Assembly (NCBI RefSeq): GCF_029892485.1
Contig: NZ_JARXVG010000010.1
Span: forward strand, 124,001 to 188,000
Length of the DNA stretch: 64,000 nucleotides
From: Variovorax boronicumulans
Lineage (GTDB): Bacteria > Pseudomonadota > Gammaproteobacteria > Burkholderiales > Burkholderiaceae_C
Direction of reading: 5' to 3'
Below, in pieces: positions 16,336-24,553 of this stretch. How positions within the stretch are numbered: position 1 is the stretch's first letter; every line of letters starts with the position of its first letter. The translations under genes and the position numbers were made by a program. A model generated the notes under the pieces. The model was not told where the DNA came from and did not search any database. It saw only the letters and a list, made by a program, of their open reading frames with translations.

Positions 16336-16941
16336 TCAGGAACCGAGCAGCGTCTTCAGGTCCGACACCATCGACGGCACGCCCGCGCCGTAACGCGCAT
16401 AAAGCCGCAGCCGGCCCTGCGGGTCGTAGATGAAGCTCGCGGCCGAGTGGTCCATCGAATAGCTGGTGGGCGTCTTGCCGTCGACCTTCTTGTAGTAGAC
16501 CTTGAAGTCCTTCGCAGTCGCGGTGAGTTCGTCGGGCGTCGGGATCAGCGCGACGAAGCTCGGGTCGAACGCGCCCATGTAGGCCTTCATCACCTCGGGC
16601 GTGTCGCGCGCCGGATCGACGGTGACGAACAGCACCTGCAGCTTGTCGCCGTCCTTGCCCAGTTGCTGCTTGACCTGCGCCATCTCGGTCATCGTGGTCG
16701 GGCAGACGTCGGGGCACTGCGCATAGCCGAAGAACAGCACGACCGCCTTGCCCTTGAAGTCGGCCATGGTGCGGACCTTGCCGTCGGCGTCCTTCAGTGA
16801 GAAGTCCTTGGCGTAGTCGGCGCCCGTGATGTCGACCGCATTGAAGCTCTGCTTGGTCTCGCTGCACGCCGCGAGACCCACGCCCAGCGCCGCCATGGCC
16901 ATGCTGCCGGCGATCAATTGGAGAGCGTTGCGCTTGTTCAT
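16336..16941 (-). CDS. Sco1/SenC copper chaperone
   Basis: A lipoprotein-type Sco protein of 201 residues that delivers copper to, or reduces, the CuA site of cytochrome c oxidase. The signal ends with lipobox LAAC, Cys26. The thioredoxin-fold copper motif CPDVCP (CxxxC) follows FFGYAQ, and the distal ligand His is in YSMDHSA. The ATG at 16941 gives a clean lipoprotein signal. A TTG at 16959 directly after the ctaB stop would add six residues and is less likely. It is the last oxidase-assembly gene after ctaA-ctaB. Confidence 0.92.
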   Translation of the reverse strand: MNKRNALQLIAGSMAMAALGVGLAACSETKQSFNAVDITGADYAKDFSLKDADGKVRTMADFKGKAVVLFFGYAQCPDVCPTTMTEMAQVKQQLGKDGDKLQVLFVTVDPARDTPEVMKAYMGAFDPSFVALIPTPDELTATAKDFKVYYKKVDGKTPTSYSMDHSAASFIYDPQGRLRLYARYGAGVPSMVSDLKTLLGS

Positions 16942-16960
16942 GGGAGCGGGGGTATTCAAT

Positions 16961-17866
16961 TCAATGGAGGTAGTGATCGACGAGCAGCGCCAGGAACAGC
17001 ACGCTCAGGTGGATCAGCGAAAACCGGAAGGTCTTGCGCGCGAGCGTGTCGGAATAATTGCGCCAGAGCGCAAAGGCGTACCCCGTGAAGCCGATGCTCA
17101 CGGCCACGGCGACCGCCAGGTACAGCCAGCCGCTCATGCCGTAGATGAAGGGCATCAGGCAGGCCGCGAAAAGAATGAAGGTGTAGAGCAGCACCTGCAG
17201 CCGCGTGAACTCGTTGCCGTGCGTGACCGGCAGCATCGGCAGCCCCGCCTTGCGGTAGTCTTCGACGCGGTAGAGCGCCAGCGCCCAGAAGTGCGGCGGC
17301 GTCCACAGGAAGATGATGAGAAAGAGGATCAGCGCTTCGGGGCCTACGTCGCCCGTCATCGCGGCCCAGCCCAGCACCGGCGGCATCGCGCCCGAGGCGC
17401 CGCCGATCACGATGTTCTGCGGCGTCAGCGGCTTCAGGATCACGGTGTAGATCACCGCATAGCCGACGAAGGTGGCGAAGGTCAGCCACATGGTGAGCGG
17501 GTTGACCGTGAACCACAGCAACGCCGAACCCGCCGCGCACAGCAGCGCAGAGAACACCAGCGCCTGCAGGTCGCTGAGCTGCCCGCGTGCGGTGGGACGC
17601 CAGGCGGTACGCTTCATCTTGGCGTCGATGCCCTTCTCGACCAGGCAGTTGAACGCCGCCGCCGCGCCGGCCACCAGCCAGATGCCGATACAGGCGAGCA
17701 CGGCGCGCTGCAGGTCGAACCACGAGGGCAGCCCGGGCACGGCCAGCACCATGCCGATCAGCGCGCAGAACACGATCAGCTGCACCACGCGCGGCTTGGT
17801 CAGCGCGTAGAACTGGCGCAGCACGTTGGCAGTGCTGGTGTGCTGAACAGGGATCGGGGTGCTCAC
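16961..17866 (-). CDS. ctaB: protoheme IX farnesyltransferase (heme O synthase)
   Basis: A UbiA-superfamily membrane enzyme of 301 residues that farnesylates heme b to heme O. About eight to nine helices are visible. The Asp-rich prenyl-diphosphate site is NCLVEKGIDAKMKRTAWRP near residue 72, and a second conserved loop is FILWTPPHFWALA-like near 180. It overlaps the ctaA stop by 4 bp, so is coupled to heme A synthase. It is also known as cyoE. Confidence 0.94.
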   Translation of the reverse strand: MSTPIPVQHTSTANVLRQFYALTKPRVVQLIVFCALIGMVLAVPGLPSWFDLQRAVLACIGIWLVAGAAAAFNCLVEKGIDAKMKRTAWRPTARGQLSDLQALVFSALLCAAGSALLWFTVNPLTMWLTFATFVGYAVIYTVILKPLTPQNIVIGGASGAMPPVLGWAAMTGDVGPEALILFLIIFLWTPPHFWALALYRVEDYRKAGLPMLPVTHGNEFTRLQVLLYTFILFAACLMPFIYGMSGWLYLAVAVAVSIGFTGYAFALWRNYSDTLARKTFRFSLIHLSVLFLALLVDHYLH

Positions 17867-19089
17867 GCGGGGGCTTTCTTCGAGGTGGAGGTCGTGGAGG
17901 TACCGCGTGCATTGTCGTCGGCACGCACCGTGGCGGTCGCGGCGGCTTCACGGCGGCTTTCGCACAGCGCCCAGGTCAGCACCACGGCAAGTGCCGCGGC
18001 GCCGCCGGTGTGGAGCACGGCAGCGGCCAGCGGCCAGCCGAGCAGCACGTTGCCGAGGCCGGTGGCGAGCTGCAGCAATGCGAGGCCGGCCAGCCAATAG
18101 GCTTGCGGGCGCAGCGCGTCGCTGCGGCGCAGGCGCCAGGCGAGCACGCCCAGTGCGACGAACACGGCGTACGCCATCAACCGGTGCGCGTAGTGGATCG
18201 CCGTGAGTGCCGAGAAATCGAGCGGCTGGCCGTCGCCGGTCACGCCGAGGTGGCGCCAGATCTCGAAGCCCTGCGCGAAATTCATCGGCGGCCACCAACT
18301 GCCCTGGCAGCTCGGGAACTGGGTGCAGGCGAGCACCGCGTAGTTGGTGCTGACCCAGCCGCCGAGGGCGATCTGCAGCACGAGCAAGACGGTGGTTGCG
18401 ATCAGGCCGTTGCGCAGGGCCGGCGACACGGGCGTCGGCAAGCGGTCTGCAGCAACCTGCCGATAGCGAACCGCCTGGATGCACAGAAGCGCAAGCAGCA
18501 CGATGGCGCCGAGCAGGTGCAGCGTGACGATCGCGGGAAAGAGCTTCCAGGTGACGGTCATCGCGCCGAAGGCGCCCTGCAGGCACACCCAGACCAATGT
18601 CGCAGCGGGCCACCATGCGCTGAGCGTGGCGTGGTCGCCGTCCGCCGGTGCTGCGGGCTTGCGCAGCTGGCGCCGCCGCACGATCCAGGTCGCGCCCGCC
18701 AGCGTCAGGATCAGCACGCCCACGCCGGTCGCCAGGTAGCGATGGACCATCTCCACCCACGCCTTGCTGTGCGTCACCGGCCCGGTCGGCTGGGCCGACT
18801 GCGCCATTGCGATCTCGTGCCGCGCGCCGACCGGGCTGGCGTTGCCGTAGCAGCCGGGCCAGTCGGGGCAGCCGAGGCCCGAATCGGTCAGGCGGGTGAA
18901 GGCACCGAACAGCGTCAGATCGAAGGTGAGGAACAGCGTGAGCACCGTCAGCGCATGCAGCCGCCGCGCCGGGCCGTGCCCCGCATTGCGGCGCCACACC
19001 CAGACCAGGGGCCCGAGCGCGATCAGCACGCCGGCCGCCATCAGCCAGGCGATCGGCGTGAGGTCGTACAGGGAACTCGTGTCCGTCAT
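17863..19089 (-). CDS. ctaA: heme A synthase (COX15/CtaA)
   Basis: A 408-residue polytopic enzyme that oxidises heme O to heme A. Conserved heme-ligand histidines lie in VEMVHRYLATG, VTLHLLGA, IHYAHRLMAY and VLHTGGAA. Two cysteine pairs, CPDWPGC and CTQFPSC, mark the periplasmic loops. The C-terminal 35 residues are Ala/Thr-rich and variable. The gene overlaps ctaB by 4 bp and follows the Sco-like membrane protein by 7 bp. Confidence 0.93.
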   Translation of the reverse strand: MTDTSSLYDLTPIAWLMAAGVLIALGPLVWVWRRNAGHGPARRLHALTVLTLFLTFDLTLFGAFTRLTDSGLGCPDWPGCYGNASPVGARHEIAMAQSAQPTGPVTHSKAWVEMVHRYLATGVGVLILTLAGATWIVRRRQLRKPAAPADGDHATLSAWWPAATLVWVCLQGAFGAMTVTWKLFPAIVTLHLLGAIVLLALLCIQAVRYRQVAADRLPTPVSPALRNGLIATTVLLVLQIALGGWVSTNYAVLACTQFPSCQGSWWPPMNFAQGFEIWRHLGVTGDGQPLDFSALTAIHYAHRLMAYAVFVALGVLAWRLRRSDALRPQAYWLAGLALLQLATGLGNVLLGWPLAAAVLHTGGAAALAVVLTWALCESRREAAATATVRADDNARGTSTTSTSKKAPA

Positions 19090-19096
19090 GGGCAGG

Positions 19097-19780
19097 TCAG
19101 CGGCCGGGTTCGTCCCACGAGGAGGAGGCGCGCAGCAGGCGATCGAGGTCGCGCTTGGCGCGGCTCGCGCCGGCGGCGTCCATGCGTGCGGGGAAACGCA
19201 TCATCCAGTTGCCCATCGGGTCGACCACATAGAGGTGCTCGGCGAGGTTGTGGCCCGAAACAGGCGAAAGCCACTTGGCCAACTGGTCGGCCGGCACGCG
19301 CAGCACCGTCGCGCCATGCAGGCCGTTGTTCAGGCGCTCGGGGATGGGCGCGGCATCGCTCACGAGCCAGACACGGTCCATGCGGTCCTTCTCGCGGCCG
19401 AGGCTCTCGCGCAGTTGCCGCTGCAGGTAGAGCTGCTGCTCGCACAGCGCATCGCAGGCCGCATCGGCCACCGCCACCAGCAGCCACTGGCCCTTGAGCG
19501 TGGCGACGTCGACCGGCGCGCCATTGCGGTCAGTGGCGGTCAGCCTGGGCAGTTCGCGCTGCGGGTTGATCAGCTCGCCGTAGACGCTGCGGCCTTCGGG
19601 ACGGATCACGTAATAGGTGAAGTACGACGCGATGACCGGCGCCGCGCACATGAGCAGCACCGCGATCATCTTCCAGCGCCCGACGACCGTGCGCCGACCC
19701 TCGGCGCCGTCGAGCGCCTGGTTGGGCGACGGCATCGAATGCACCGTCAGGCCCAGCGGTTCGTCAGAGGCGGCGTTCAT
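19097..19780 (-). CDS. Sco-like membrane protein with CxxxC motif
   Basis: A 227-residue protein with a single N-terminal transmembrane helix (KMIAVLLMCAAPVIASYF, about residues 36-53). The rest is soluble and presumably periplasmic. The body has the layout of a Sco/thioredoxin fold: LKGQWLLVAVADAACDALC corresponds to the Sco sequence around its CPDVC, giving CDALC as a CxxxC pair. A later HLYVVDPMGNW matches the Sco region near its distal histidine. I infer a diverged Sco-type thiol or copper protein for oxidase assembly. Databases usually list such genes as hypothetical transmembrane protein. It overlaps the SURF1 gene by 17 bp. Confidence 0.7.
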   Translation of the reverse strand: MNAASDEPLGLTVHSMPSPNQALDGAEGRRTVVGRWKMIAVLLMCAAPVIASYFTYYVIRPEGRSVYGELINPQRELPRLTATDRNGAPVDVATLKGQWLLVAVADAACDALCEQQLYLQRQLRESLGREKDRMDRVWLVSDAAPIPERLNNGLHGATVLRVPADQLAKWLSPVSGHNLAEHLYVVDPMGNWMMRFPARMDAAGASRAKRDLDRLLRASSSWDEPGR

Positions 19781-20597
19781 CGCGTGCGCGGTGCCGCGAG
19801 CGGCGGAAGGGGGTGATGAATTGGAACCAGACATAGAGGATGACGACGAGGGCCGAAAGGCCGAACCACTGGAATGCGTAACCGTAGTGCCTCTCCAGGC
19901 CCAGCGCCGGGGCCGGCCAGTCGCGTTGCAGGCCCTCGGAGGCCGGCCCGGTCTGCTGCAGCGACACATCGGTTCGCAGCGGCAGCTTGGTCTCGGCACG
20001 GAACGCCTCCAGGTCGAGATTTTGCCGGATGGACGAAGACCCCTCGGCGGCCGGTGCCGGCGCAGCGGCGGAACCCGCTGGAGCGGACGCGGCGGCCGCC
20101 GGCGTGCCGAGCTCGAGCAGATGGCTCGGCGGCGGCTCGATCAGGCCGGTGACCTCGACGATGCCGGCGGGCGTCTCGACCGCTCCCAACTTCGTGCGGT
20201 CGACGAAATTGCGCTGCACCCAGCCGCGCTGGATCATGACCGCCTGCTCGGTGCCTTCGAGGGCGAAGGGCGTCAGCACATAGAAGCCGGGCACGCCGTG
20301 CATCTGGCGGTTGTCCAGGTAGACCGTCTGCGGCGTGAGCCAGAGGCCTCGCAGGCGCACCGGGCGATGCAGCGAATCGGTCGCGCTCGGGAGCGCCAGG
20401 AACTCGGACTGGTCGAGCGCGGGCTTCTGCTTCTGGGCGTCGATGCTGGCTTGCAGTGCCTCTTTCTGCGCGGCGCGCGAGAGCTGCCAACGGCCCAGGG
20501 AGACTGTGGCGGCCAGTGTCAGCACTGTGGCGATGGTGAGGAGCAAAAAGCGGCCACTCCGGCGGGGCGCGGCGGTGTTCAGGGGTGCGGGGGTCAC
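19764..20597 (-). CDS. SURF1 family oxidase assembly protein
   Basis: A SURF1/Shy1 homologue of about 277 residues that aids heme A insertion into cytochrome c oxidase. One transmembrane helix lies at each end. Family motifs are LGRWQLSRAAQKEAL near the N terminus, VYLDNRQMHGVPGFYVLTP, and QRGWVQRNF. The C-terminal YGYAFQWFGLSALVVILYV is diagnostic. An Ala/Pro insert near residue 170 is unusual. No ATG is available before the first helix, so I use the GTG at 20597. Only 36 bp separate it from the divergent DUF2909 gene. Confidence 0.85.
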   Translation of the reverse strand: MTPAPLNTAAPRRSGRFLLLTIATVLTLAATVSLGRWQLSRAAQKEALQASIDAQKQKPALDQSEFLALPSATDSLHRPVRLRGLWLTPQTVYLDNRQMHGVPGFYVLTPFALEGTEQAVMIQRGWVQRNFVDRTKLGAVETPAGIVEVTGLIEPPPSHLLELGTPAAAASAPAGSAAAPAPAAEGSSSIRQNLDLEAFRAETKLPLRTDVSLQQTGPASEGLQRDWPAPALGLERHYGYAFQWFGLSALVVILYVWFQFITPFRRSRHRARDERRL

Positions 20598-20633
20598 TGG
20601 AGAGGACGGGGCGTGCGGCCGATAATGCGGGTC

Positions 20634-20855
20634 ATGAAATATTTCGTCGCCCTGGTCTTCGTGGGCATCTTCGCGAGCCTCGCCTTTGCGCTGTACTTCA
20701 TGCTGAAGGACGGTCGCAACGGGCGCGCCAAGAGCGGCGGCATGGCGCGCGCGCTCACCTTTCGGATCGGCCTGTCGGTGTTTTTGTTCCTCTGCATGCT
20801 GCTCGCCTGGAAACTCGGCTACATCCAGCCCACCGGGCTCCCGCTCGGCAAGTAG
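20634..20855 (+). CDS. twin transmembrane protein (DUF2909)
   Basis: A 73-residue protein with two hydrophobic helices (about 4-23 and 46-62) joined by a basic Gly-rich loop (KDGRNGRAKSGG). It matches the small DUF2909 family often found beside coxC and SURF1 in betaproteobacteria. It lies on the opposite strand to all other oxidase genes here and has its own terminator. The function is unknown; a role in oxidase assembly is inferred only from position. Confidence 0.8.
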   Translation: MKYFVALVFVGIFASLAFALYFMLKDGRNGRAKSGGMARALTFRIGLSVFLFLCMLLAWKLGYIQPTGLPLGK

Positions 20856-20881
20856 ATGGTGCTCGTTCCACGAGAACCATG

Positions 20882-20910
20882 AAAAAGGCGCCTTGCGGCG
20901 CCTTTTTTCT
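20882..20910. terminator. bidirectional terminator between DUF2909 and coxC
   Basis: The stem AAGGCGCC/GGCGCCTT has loop TTGC, five A before it and a T run after it. It ends the DUF2909 transcript on one strand and the coxC transcript on the other, splitting the oxidase genes into two transcription units. Confidence 0.88.
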
Positions 20911-20932
20911 GGAGTGACGCGAGGTTCTTCGC

Positions 20933-21814
20933 TCAAAGCCAGTAAACCAGCATGTAGAGGCCCAGCCACACCACGTCCACGAAGTGCCAGTACCAGGCCG
21001 CGCCTTCGAAGCCGAAATGGCGCTCGGGCGTGAAGTGGCCCTTCTGCAGGCGCAGCGTGATGAACAGCAGCATCAGCATGCCGATGAACACATGCAGGCC
21101 GTGGAAGCCGGTCAGCATGAAGAAGGTCGAGCCGTAGGTGCCTGAGCTGAGCTTCAGGTTCAGTTCGGTGTACAGGTGGTGGTACTCGTAGCCCTGCACG
21201 CCCAGGAAGACGATGCCCAGCAGCACGGTGAGCCACATGAAGCGGATGGTCTGCGCACGATGGCCGGCACGCAGCGCGTGGTGGGCGATGGTGAGCGTCA
21301 CGCCCGAGCTGAGCAGCAGCGCAGTGTTGATGGTGGGCAGCCAGAACGGGCCCACGGTCTGGAACGGCTCGACGATGCCGGCCGGCGAAGCGGTTGCACC
21401 GGCGGCCACGCTGGGCCACACGGCCTTGAAGTCGGGCCAGAGGATCGCGTTGTCCAGGCTGCCGAGCGCCGGCAGCGAGTGGGTGCGGGCCCACCACAGC
21501 GCGGTGAAGAAGGCGCCGAAGAACATCACTTCGGAGAAGATGAACCAGCTCATGCTCCAGCGGAACGAGAGGTCGACCTTGTGGCCGTACTGGCCGCCTT
21601 CGCTCTCGCCGATGGCGGCGCGGAACCACACGAAGAGCGTGCCGAGCCAGCCGAGCATGCCGGCCGCCAGCGACCAGGCGCCCCACTCATGGCCATTGAT
21701 CCATTGCGCCGCACCGAGGATCACGAAGAACAGGCCGGTCGCGGCCATGACCGGATAGGCCGATGGTCCGGGTACGAAGTAGTAGGGCGTGGTGCCGTGG
21801 GTGGTTGAACTCAT
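20933..21814 (-). CDS. coxC: cytochrome c oxidase subunit III
   Basis: A 293-residue integral membrane subunit with seven helices, the normal length for proteobacteria. Motifs include the N-terminal YYFVPGPSAYPVMAA, FSEVMFFGAFFTALWW, GFHGLHVFIG near the C terminus and WHFVDVVWLGLY at the end. It supports proton uptake and stability of the oxidase. It lies 60 bp after the DUF2970 gene. Confidence 0.96.
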   Translation of the reverse strand: MSSTTHGTTPYYFVPGPSAYPVMAATGLFFVILGAAQWINGHEWGAWSLAAGMLGWLGTLFVWFRAAIGESEGGQYGHKVDLSFRWSMSWFIFSEVMFFGAFFTALWWARTHSLPALGSLDNAILWPDFKAVWPSVAAGATASPAGIVEPFQTVGPFWLPTINTALLLSSGVTLTIAHHALRAGHRAQTIRFMWLTVLLGIVFLGVQGYEYHHLYTELNLKLSSGTYGSTFFMLTGFHGLHVFIGMLMLLFITLRLQKGHFTPERHFGFEGAAWYWHFVDVVWLGLYMLVYWL

Positions 21815-21874
21815 ATCAGCTCCTGGCTTTCTTTCTTCTCGCGATTCAATGGATTCTGGTTGTCGTGGGTTTCG

Positions 21875-22081
21875 TCAGGCCGTGGCAACCACATGCCGCA
21901 CCAGCAGCACCAGCCCGACGACGAAGACGATCACTGCGGCGAACGCCACCGCAATGATGTGCAACGGAGTCAGCTTGCCCAGGTCTTCCTGGTAGGCGCT
22001 GTTCTTGCGGACGCCGAAGAACGACCAGCCGACCGCCTTGATGGTGTCCCACAGCGTGGCCTTCTTGCCGGTCGAACTCAC
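21875..22081 (-). CDS. DUF2970 small membrane protein
   Basis: A 68-residue protein with one C-terminal transmembrane helix (about residues 44-65) after WDTIKAVGWSFFGVRKN, the DUF2970 signature. It overlaps the ctaG stop by 4 bp, so is translationally coupled. The family is nearly always inside oxidase operons of betaproteobacteria. No biochemical role is known. Confidence 0.85.
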   Translation of the reverse strand: MSSTGKKATLWDTIKAVGWSFFGVRKNSAYQEDLGKLTPLHIIAVAFAAVIVFVVGLVLLVRHVVATA

Positions 22082-22704
22082 GAGCGCGGCTCATTGGCGG
22101 GGCTCGTGACTGCGGCCACCGGCGCCGCCGGCGTCTTGCCGCCCACCTCGAAGAAGGTGTACGACAGGGTGATGGTCTTCACGTCCTTGGAAATCTTGGG
22201 GTCGATCACGAACGCGACCGGCCACTGCTTCTTCTCGCCCGGATCGAGCGTGTACTGGTTGAAGCAGAAGCACTCGAGCTTGTTGAAATACGGCGCAGCC
22301 TGTTGCGGCGCATAGCTCGGAATGGCTTGCGCGGCCATGCGGCGGTTCTGCACATTCTGGAACTCGTACATCACCGTGTTGAGCTGGCCCGGGTGCACCT
22401 CGATCGTCCGCTCCGCGGGCTTGAAGTCCCAGAGGCCGCCGCGCACGTTGGAATCGAACTCGACCTTGATCGTGCGGGTCATGTCGACCTGCGTGTTGTC
22501 GGGTACGCGCACGTTCTTGCCACCGCTTGCGCCGCCCGGCACCTCGAGCTCGGAGAGCGCGAGGATGTTGATGCCGGTCATCTCGCAGATCGCGCGGTAC
22601 ATCGGCACCAGCGCATAGCCGAAGGCGAACATGCCGCAGGTCACGACCGCGAGCTTGCCGACCATGCGGACATTGGCGCGGCGAATGCGTTGGCCCAGGC
22701 TCAT
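22078..22704 (-). CDS. ctaG: cytochrome c oxidase assembly protein CtaG (Cox11)
   Basis: A 208-residue copper chaperone that builds the CuB centre of subunit I. It has a single N-terminal membrane anchor and a periplasmic beta-sandwich. The copper-binding motif CFCF appears in KLECFCFNQYTL near residue 122. PVAFVIDPKI and the C-terminal ITLSYTFFE are also conserved. It is followed by the overlapping DUF2970 gene and preceded by the tiny 38-residue gene. Confidence 0.94.
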   Translation of the reverse strand: MSLGQRIRRANVRMVGKLAVVTCGMFAFGYALVPMYRAICEMTGINILALSELEVPGGASGGKNVRVPDNTQVDMTRTIKVEFDSNVRGGLWDFKPAERTIEVHPGQLNTVMYEFQNVQNRRMAAQAIPSYAPQQAAPYFNKLECFCFNQYTLDPGEKKQWPVAFVIDPKISKDVKTITLSYTFFEVGGKTPAAPVAAVTSPANEPRS

Positions 22705-22732
22705 GATGGTGTTGCTCGCGTCCGGTGGGCGG

Positions 22733-22849
22733 TCAGCGACCGCTGAAGAAGACCATGCGCACGATGAAGCCGATGAAGAAGATCACCGCGATGGAGGCCA
22801 GCGTGAGCCCCATGCGACGGTTGTTCTTTCTTTGCTCGGGCGTCGTCAT
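22733..22849 (-). CDS. 38-residue oxidase small assembly protein
   Basis: A very short gene. The peptide begins MTTPEQRKNNRRMG and then has a single helix (LTLASIAVIFFIGFIVRMV) ending FFSGR. It lies between coxA (14 bp upstream) and ctaG (28 bp downstream), where betaproteobacterial oxidase operons commonly carry such a single-helix peptide labelled cytochrome oxidase small assembly protein. Its small size means gene finders may miss it. The role is inferred from position. Confidence 0.75.
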   Translation of the reverse strand: MTTPEQRKNNRRMGLTLASIAVIFFIGFIVRMVFFSGR

Positions 22850-22863
22850 CGTCGTGCGGTCGA

Positions 22864-24504
22864 TCAACCGATCACCTTGGTGGCGGTCGCGTCGAGCTTG
22901 GGCGGGGTCTCGAAGGTGTGGAACGGCGCCGGCGAGGGCACTTCCCACTCCAGGCCTTCAGCGGCTTCCCACGGCTTCTGCGAAGCCTTCTCGCCCTTGC
23001 CGCGCATGGTCGGCAGCACGATGAAGAGGAAGAAATACACCTGCGCGAAACCGAAGAAGAAGGCACCGACCGACGCGAGCGCGTTGAAGTCGGCGAACTG
23101 CATCGGGTAGTCGGCATAGCGTCGCGGCATGCCGGCCAGGCCCAGGAAGTGCATCGGGAAGAAGGTCACGTTGAACGAGATCAGCGACCACCAGAAGTGC
23201 ACCTTGCCGCGCGTTTCGTTGTACATCACGCCGGTCCACTTGGGCACCCAGTAGTAGAAGCCGGAGAACATGGCGAACAGCGAGCCGGCCACGAGCACGT
23301 AGTGGAAGTGGGCCACCACGTAATACGTGTCTTGCAGCTGCGTGTCGATGGGCGCGACCGCGAGGATCAGGCCCGTGAAGCCGCCCATCGTGAACACGAA
23401 GATGAAGCCGACCGCGAACAGCATGGGCGTCTCGAAGGTCATCGAGCCCTGCCACATCGTGGCGATCCAGTTGAAGATCTTCACGGCCGTGGGCACCGCG
23501 ATCAGCATCGTGGCGTACATGAAGAACAGCTGGCCGGTGAGCGGCATGCCGGTCGTGAACATGTGGTGGGCCCACACGATGAACGACAGGATGGCGATCG
23601 ACGAGGTGGCATACACCATCGAGGCGTAGCCGAAGAGCTTCTTGCGGGCGAAGGCCGGCACCACCTGGCTGATGATGCCGAAGGCCGGCAAGATCATGAT
23701 GTAGACCTCGGGGTGGCCGAAGAACCAGAAGATGTGCTGGTACATCACCGGGTCGCCGCCGCCGGCGGGGTTGAAGAAGCTGGTGCCGAAGTGGCGGTCG
23801 GTCAGCGTCATCGTGATGGCGCCTGCGAGCACGGGCATCACGGCGATCAGCAGGTAGGCGGTGATGAGCCAGGTCCAGCAGAACATCGGCATCTTCATCA
23901 GCGTCATGCCGGGGGCGCGCATGTTGAGGATGGTCACGATGATGTTGATCGAGCCCATGATCGACGAGGCGCCCATGATGTGCATCGCGAAGATGCCGGC
24001 GTCCATCGAGGGGCCCATCTGCAGCGTGAGGGGGGCGTAGAGCGTCCAACCCGCGGCCGGCGCGCCGCCGGGCATGAAGAATGAACCCACCAGCATCAGC
24101 GCCGCGGGAATCAGCAGCCAGAAGCTGAAGTTGTTCATGCGGGCGAACGCCATGTCGGAGGCGCCCACCTGCAGCGGGATCATCCAGTTCGCGAAGCCCA
24201 CGAAGGCCGGCATGATGGCGCCGAACACCATGATCAGCCCGTGCATGGTGGTGAACTGGTTGAAGAGTTCGGGGTTCACCAGTTGCAGGCCGGGCTGGAA
24301 CAGCTCGGCGCGGATCAGCAGTGCGAGCACGCCGCCCACCATCAGCATCGTGAAGCTGAACAGCAGGTAGAGCGTGCCGATGTCCTTGTGGTTGGTCGCG
24401 AAGACCCAGCGGCGCCAGCCGGTGGGCGCCGCGTGATGCTCGTCGTGGCCGTCGTGTGCGTGGTCGCCGTGGGCGTGACCGTGGGGGTCGAGGACTGCAC
24501 TCAT
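22864..24504 (-). CDS. coxA: cytochrome c oxidase subunit I
   Basis: The catalytic subunit of the aa3-type oxidase, 546 residues and 12 core helices. It binds heme a, the heme a3-CuB centre and the proton channels. A His/Asp-rich start (HAHGDHAHDGHDEHH) precedes the first helix. Key segments are TMHGLIMVFGAIMP, WFFGHPEVYI with the CuB-ligand His and cross-linked Tyr, AHHMFTTGMP, and HFHYVLVAGSLF with heme ligands. All are intact. It lies 49 bp after coxB. Confidence 0.97.
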   Translation of the reverse strand: MSAVLDPHGHAHGDHAHDGHDEHHAAPTGWRRWVFATNHKDIGTLYLLFSFTMLMVGGVLALLIRAELFQPGLQLVNPELFNQFTTMHGLIMVFGAIMPAFVGFANWMIPLQVGASDMAFARMNNFSFWLLIPAALMLVGSFFMPGGAPAAGWTLYAPLTLQMGPSMDAGIFAMHIMGASSIMGSINIIVTILNMRAPGMTLMKMPMFCWTWLITAYLLIAVMPVLAGAITMTLTDRHFGTSFFNPAGGGDPVMYQHIFWFFGHPEVYIMILPAFGIISQVVPAFARKKLFGYASMVYATSSIAILSFIVWAHHMFTTGMPLTGQLFFMYATMLIAVPTAVKIFNWIATMWQGSMTFETPMLFAVGFIFVFTMGGFTGLILAVAPIDTQLQDTYYVVAHFHYVLVAGSLFAMFSGFYYWVPKWTGVMYNETRGKVHFWWSLISFNVTFFPMHFLGLAGMPRRYADYPMQFADFNALASVGAFFFGFAQVYFFLFIVLPTMRGKGEKASQKPWEAAEGLEWEVPSPAPFHTFETPPKLDATATKVIG

Positions 24505-24553
24505 TTCGTTGTTCCTTGCAATTTCTTCTTCGCGGGGCGCTGCTGCTGCCGTA

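Noticed and set aside
16942..16959. TTG start for sco adding six residues
   Set aside because: The ATG at 16941 gives a standard lipoprotein signal; the TTG follows the ctaB stop directly with no better ribosome site.
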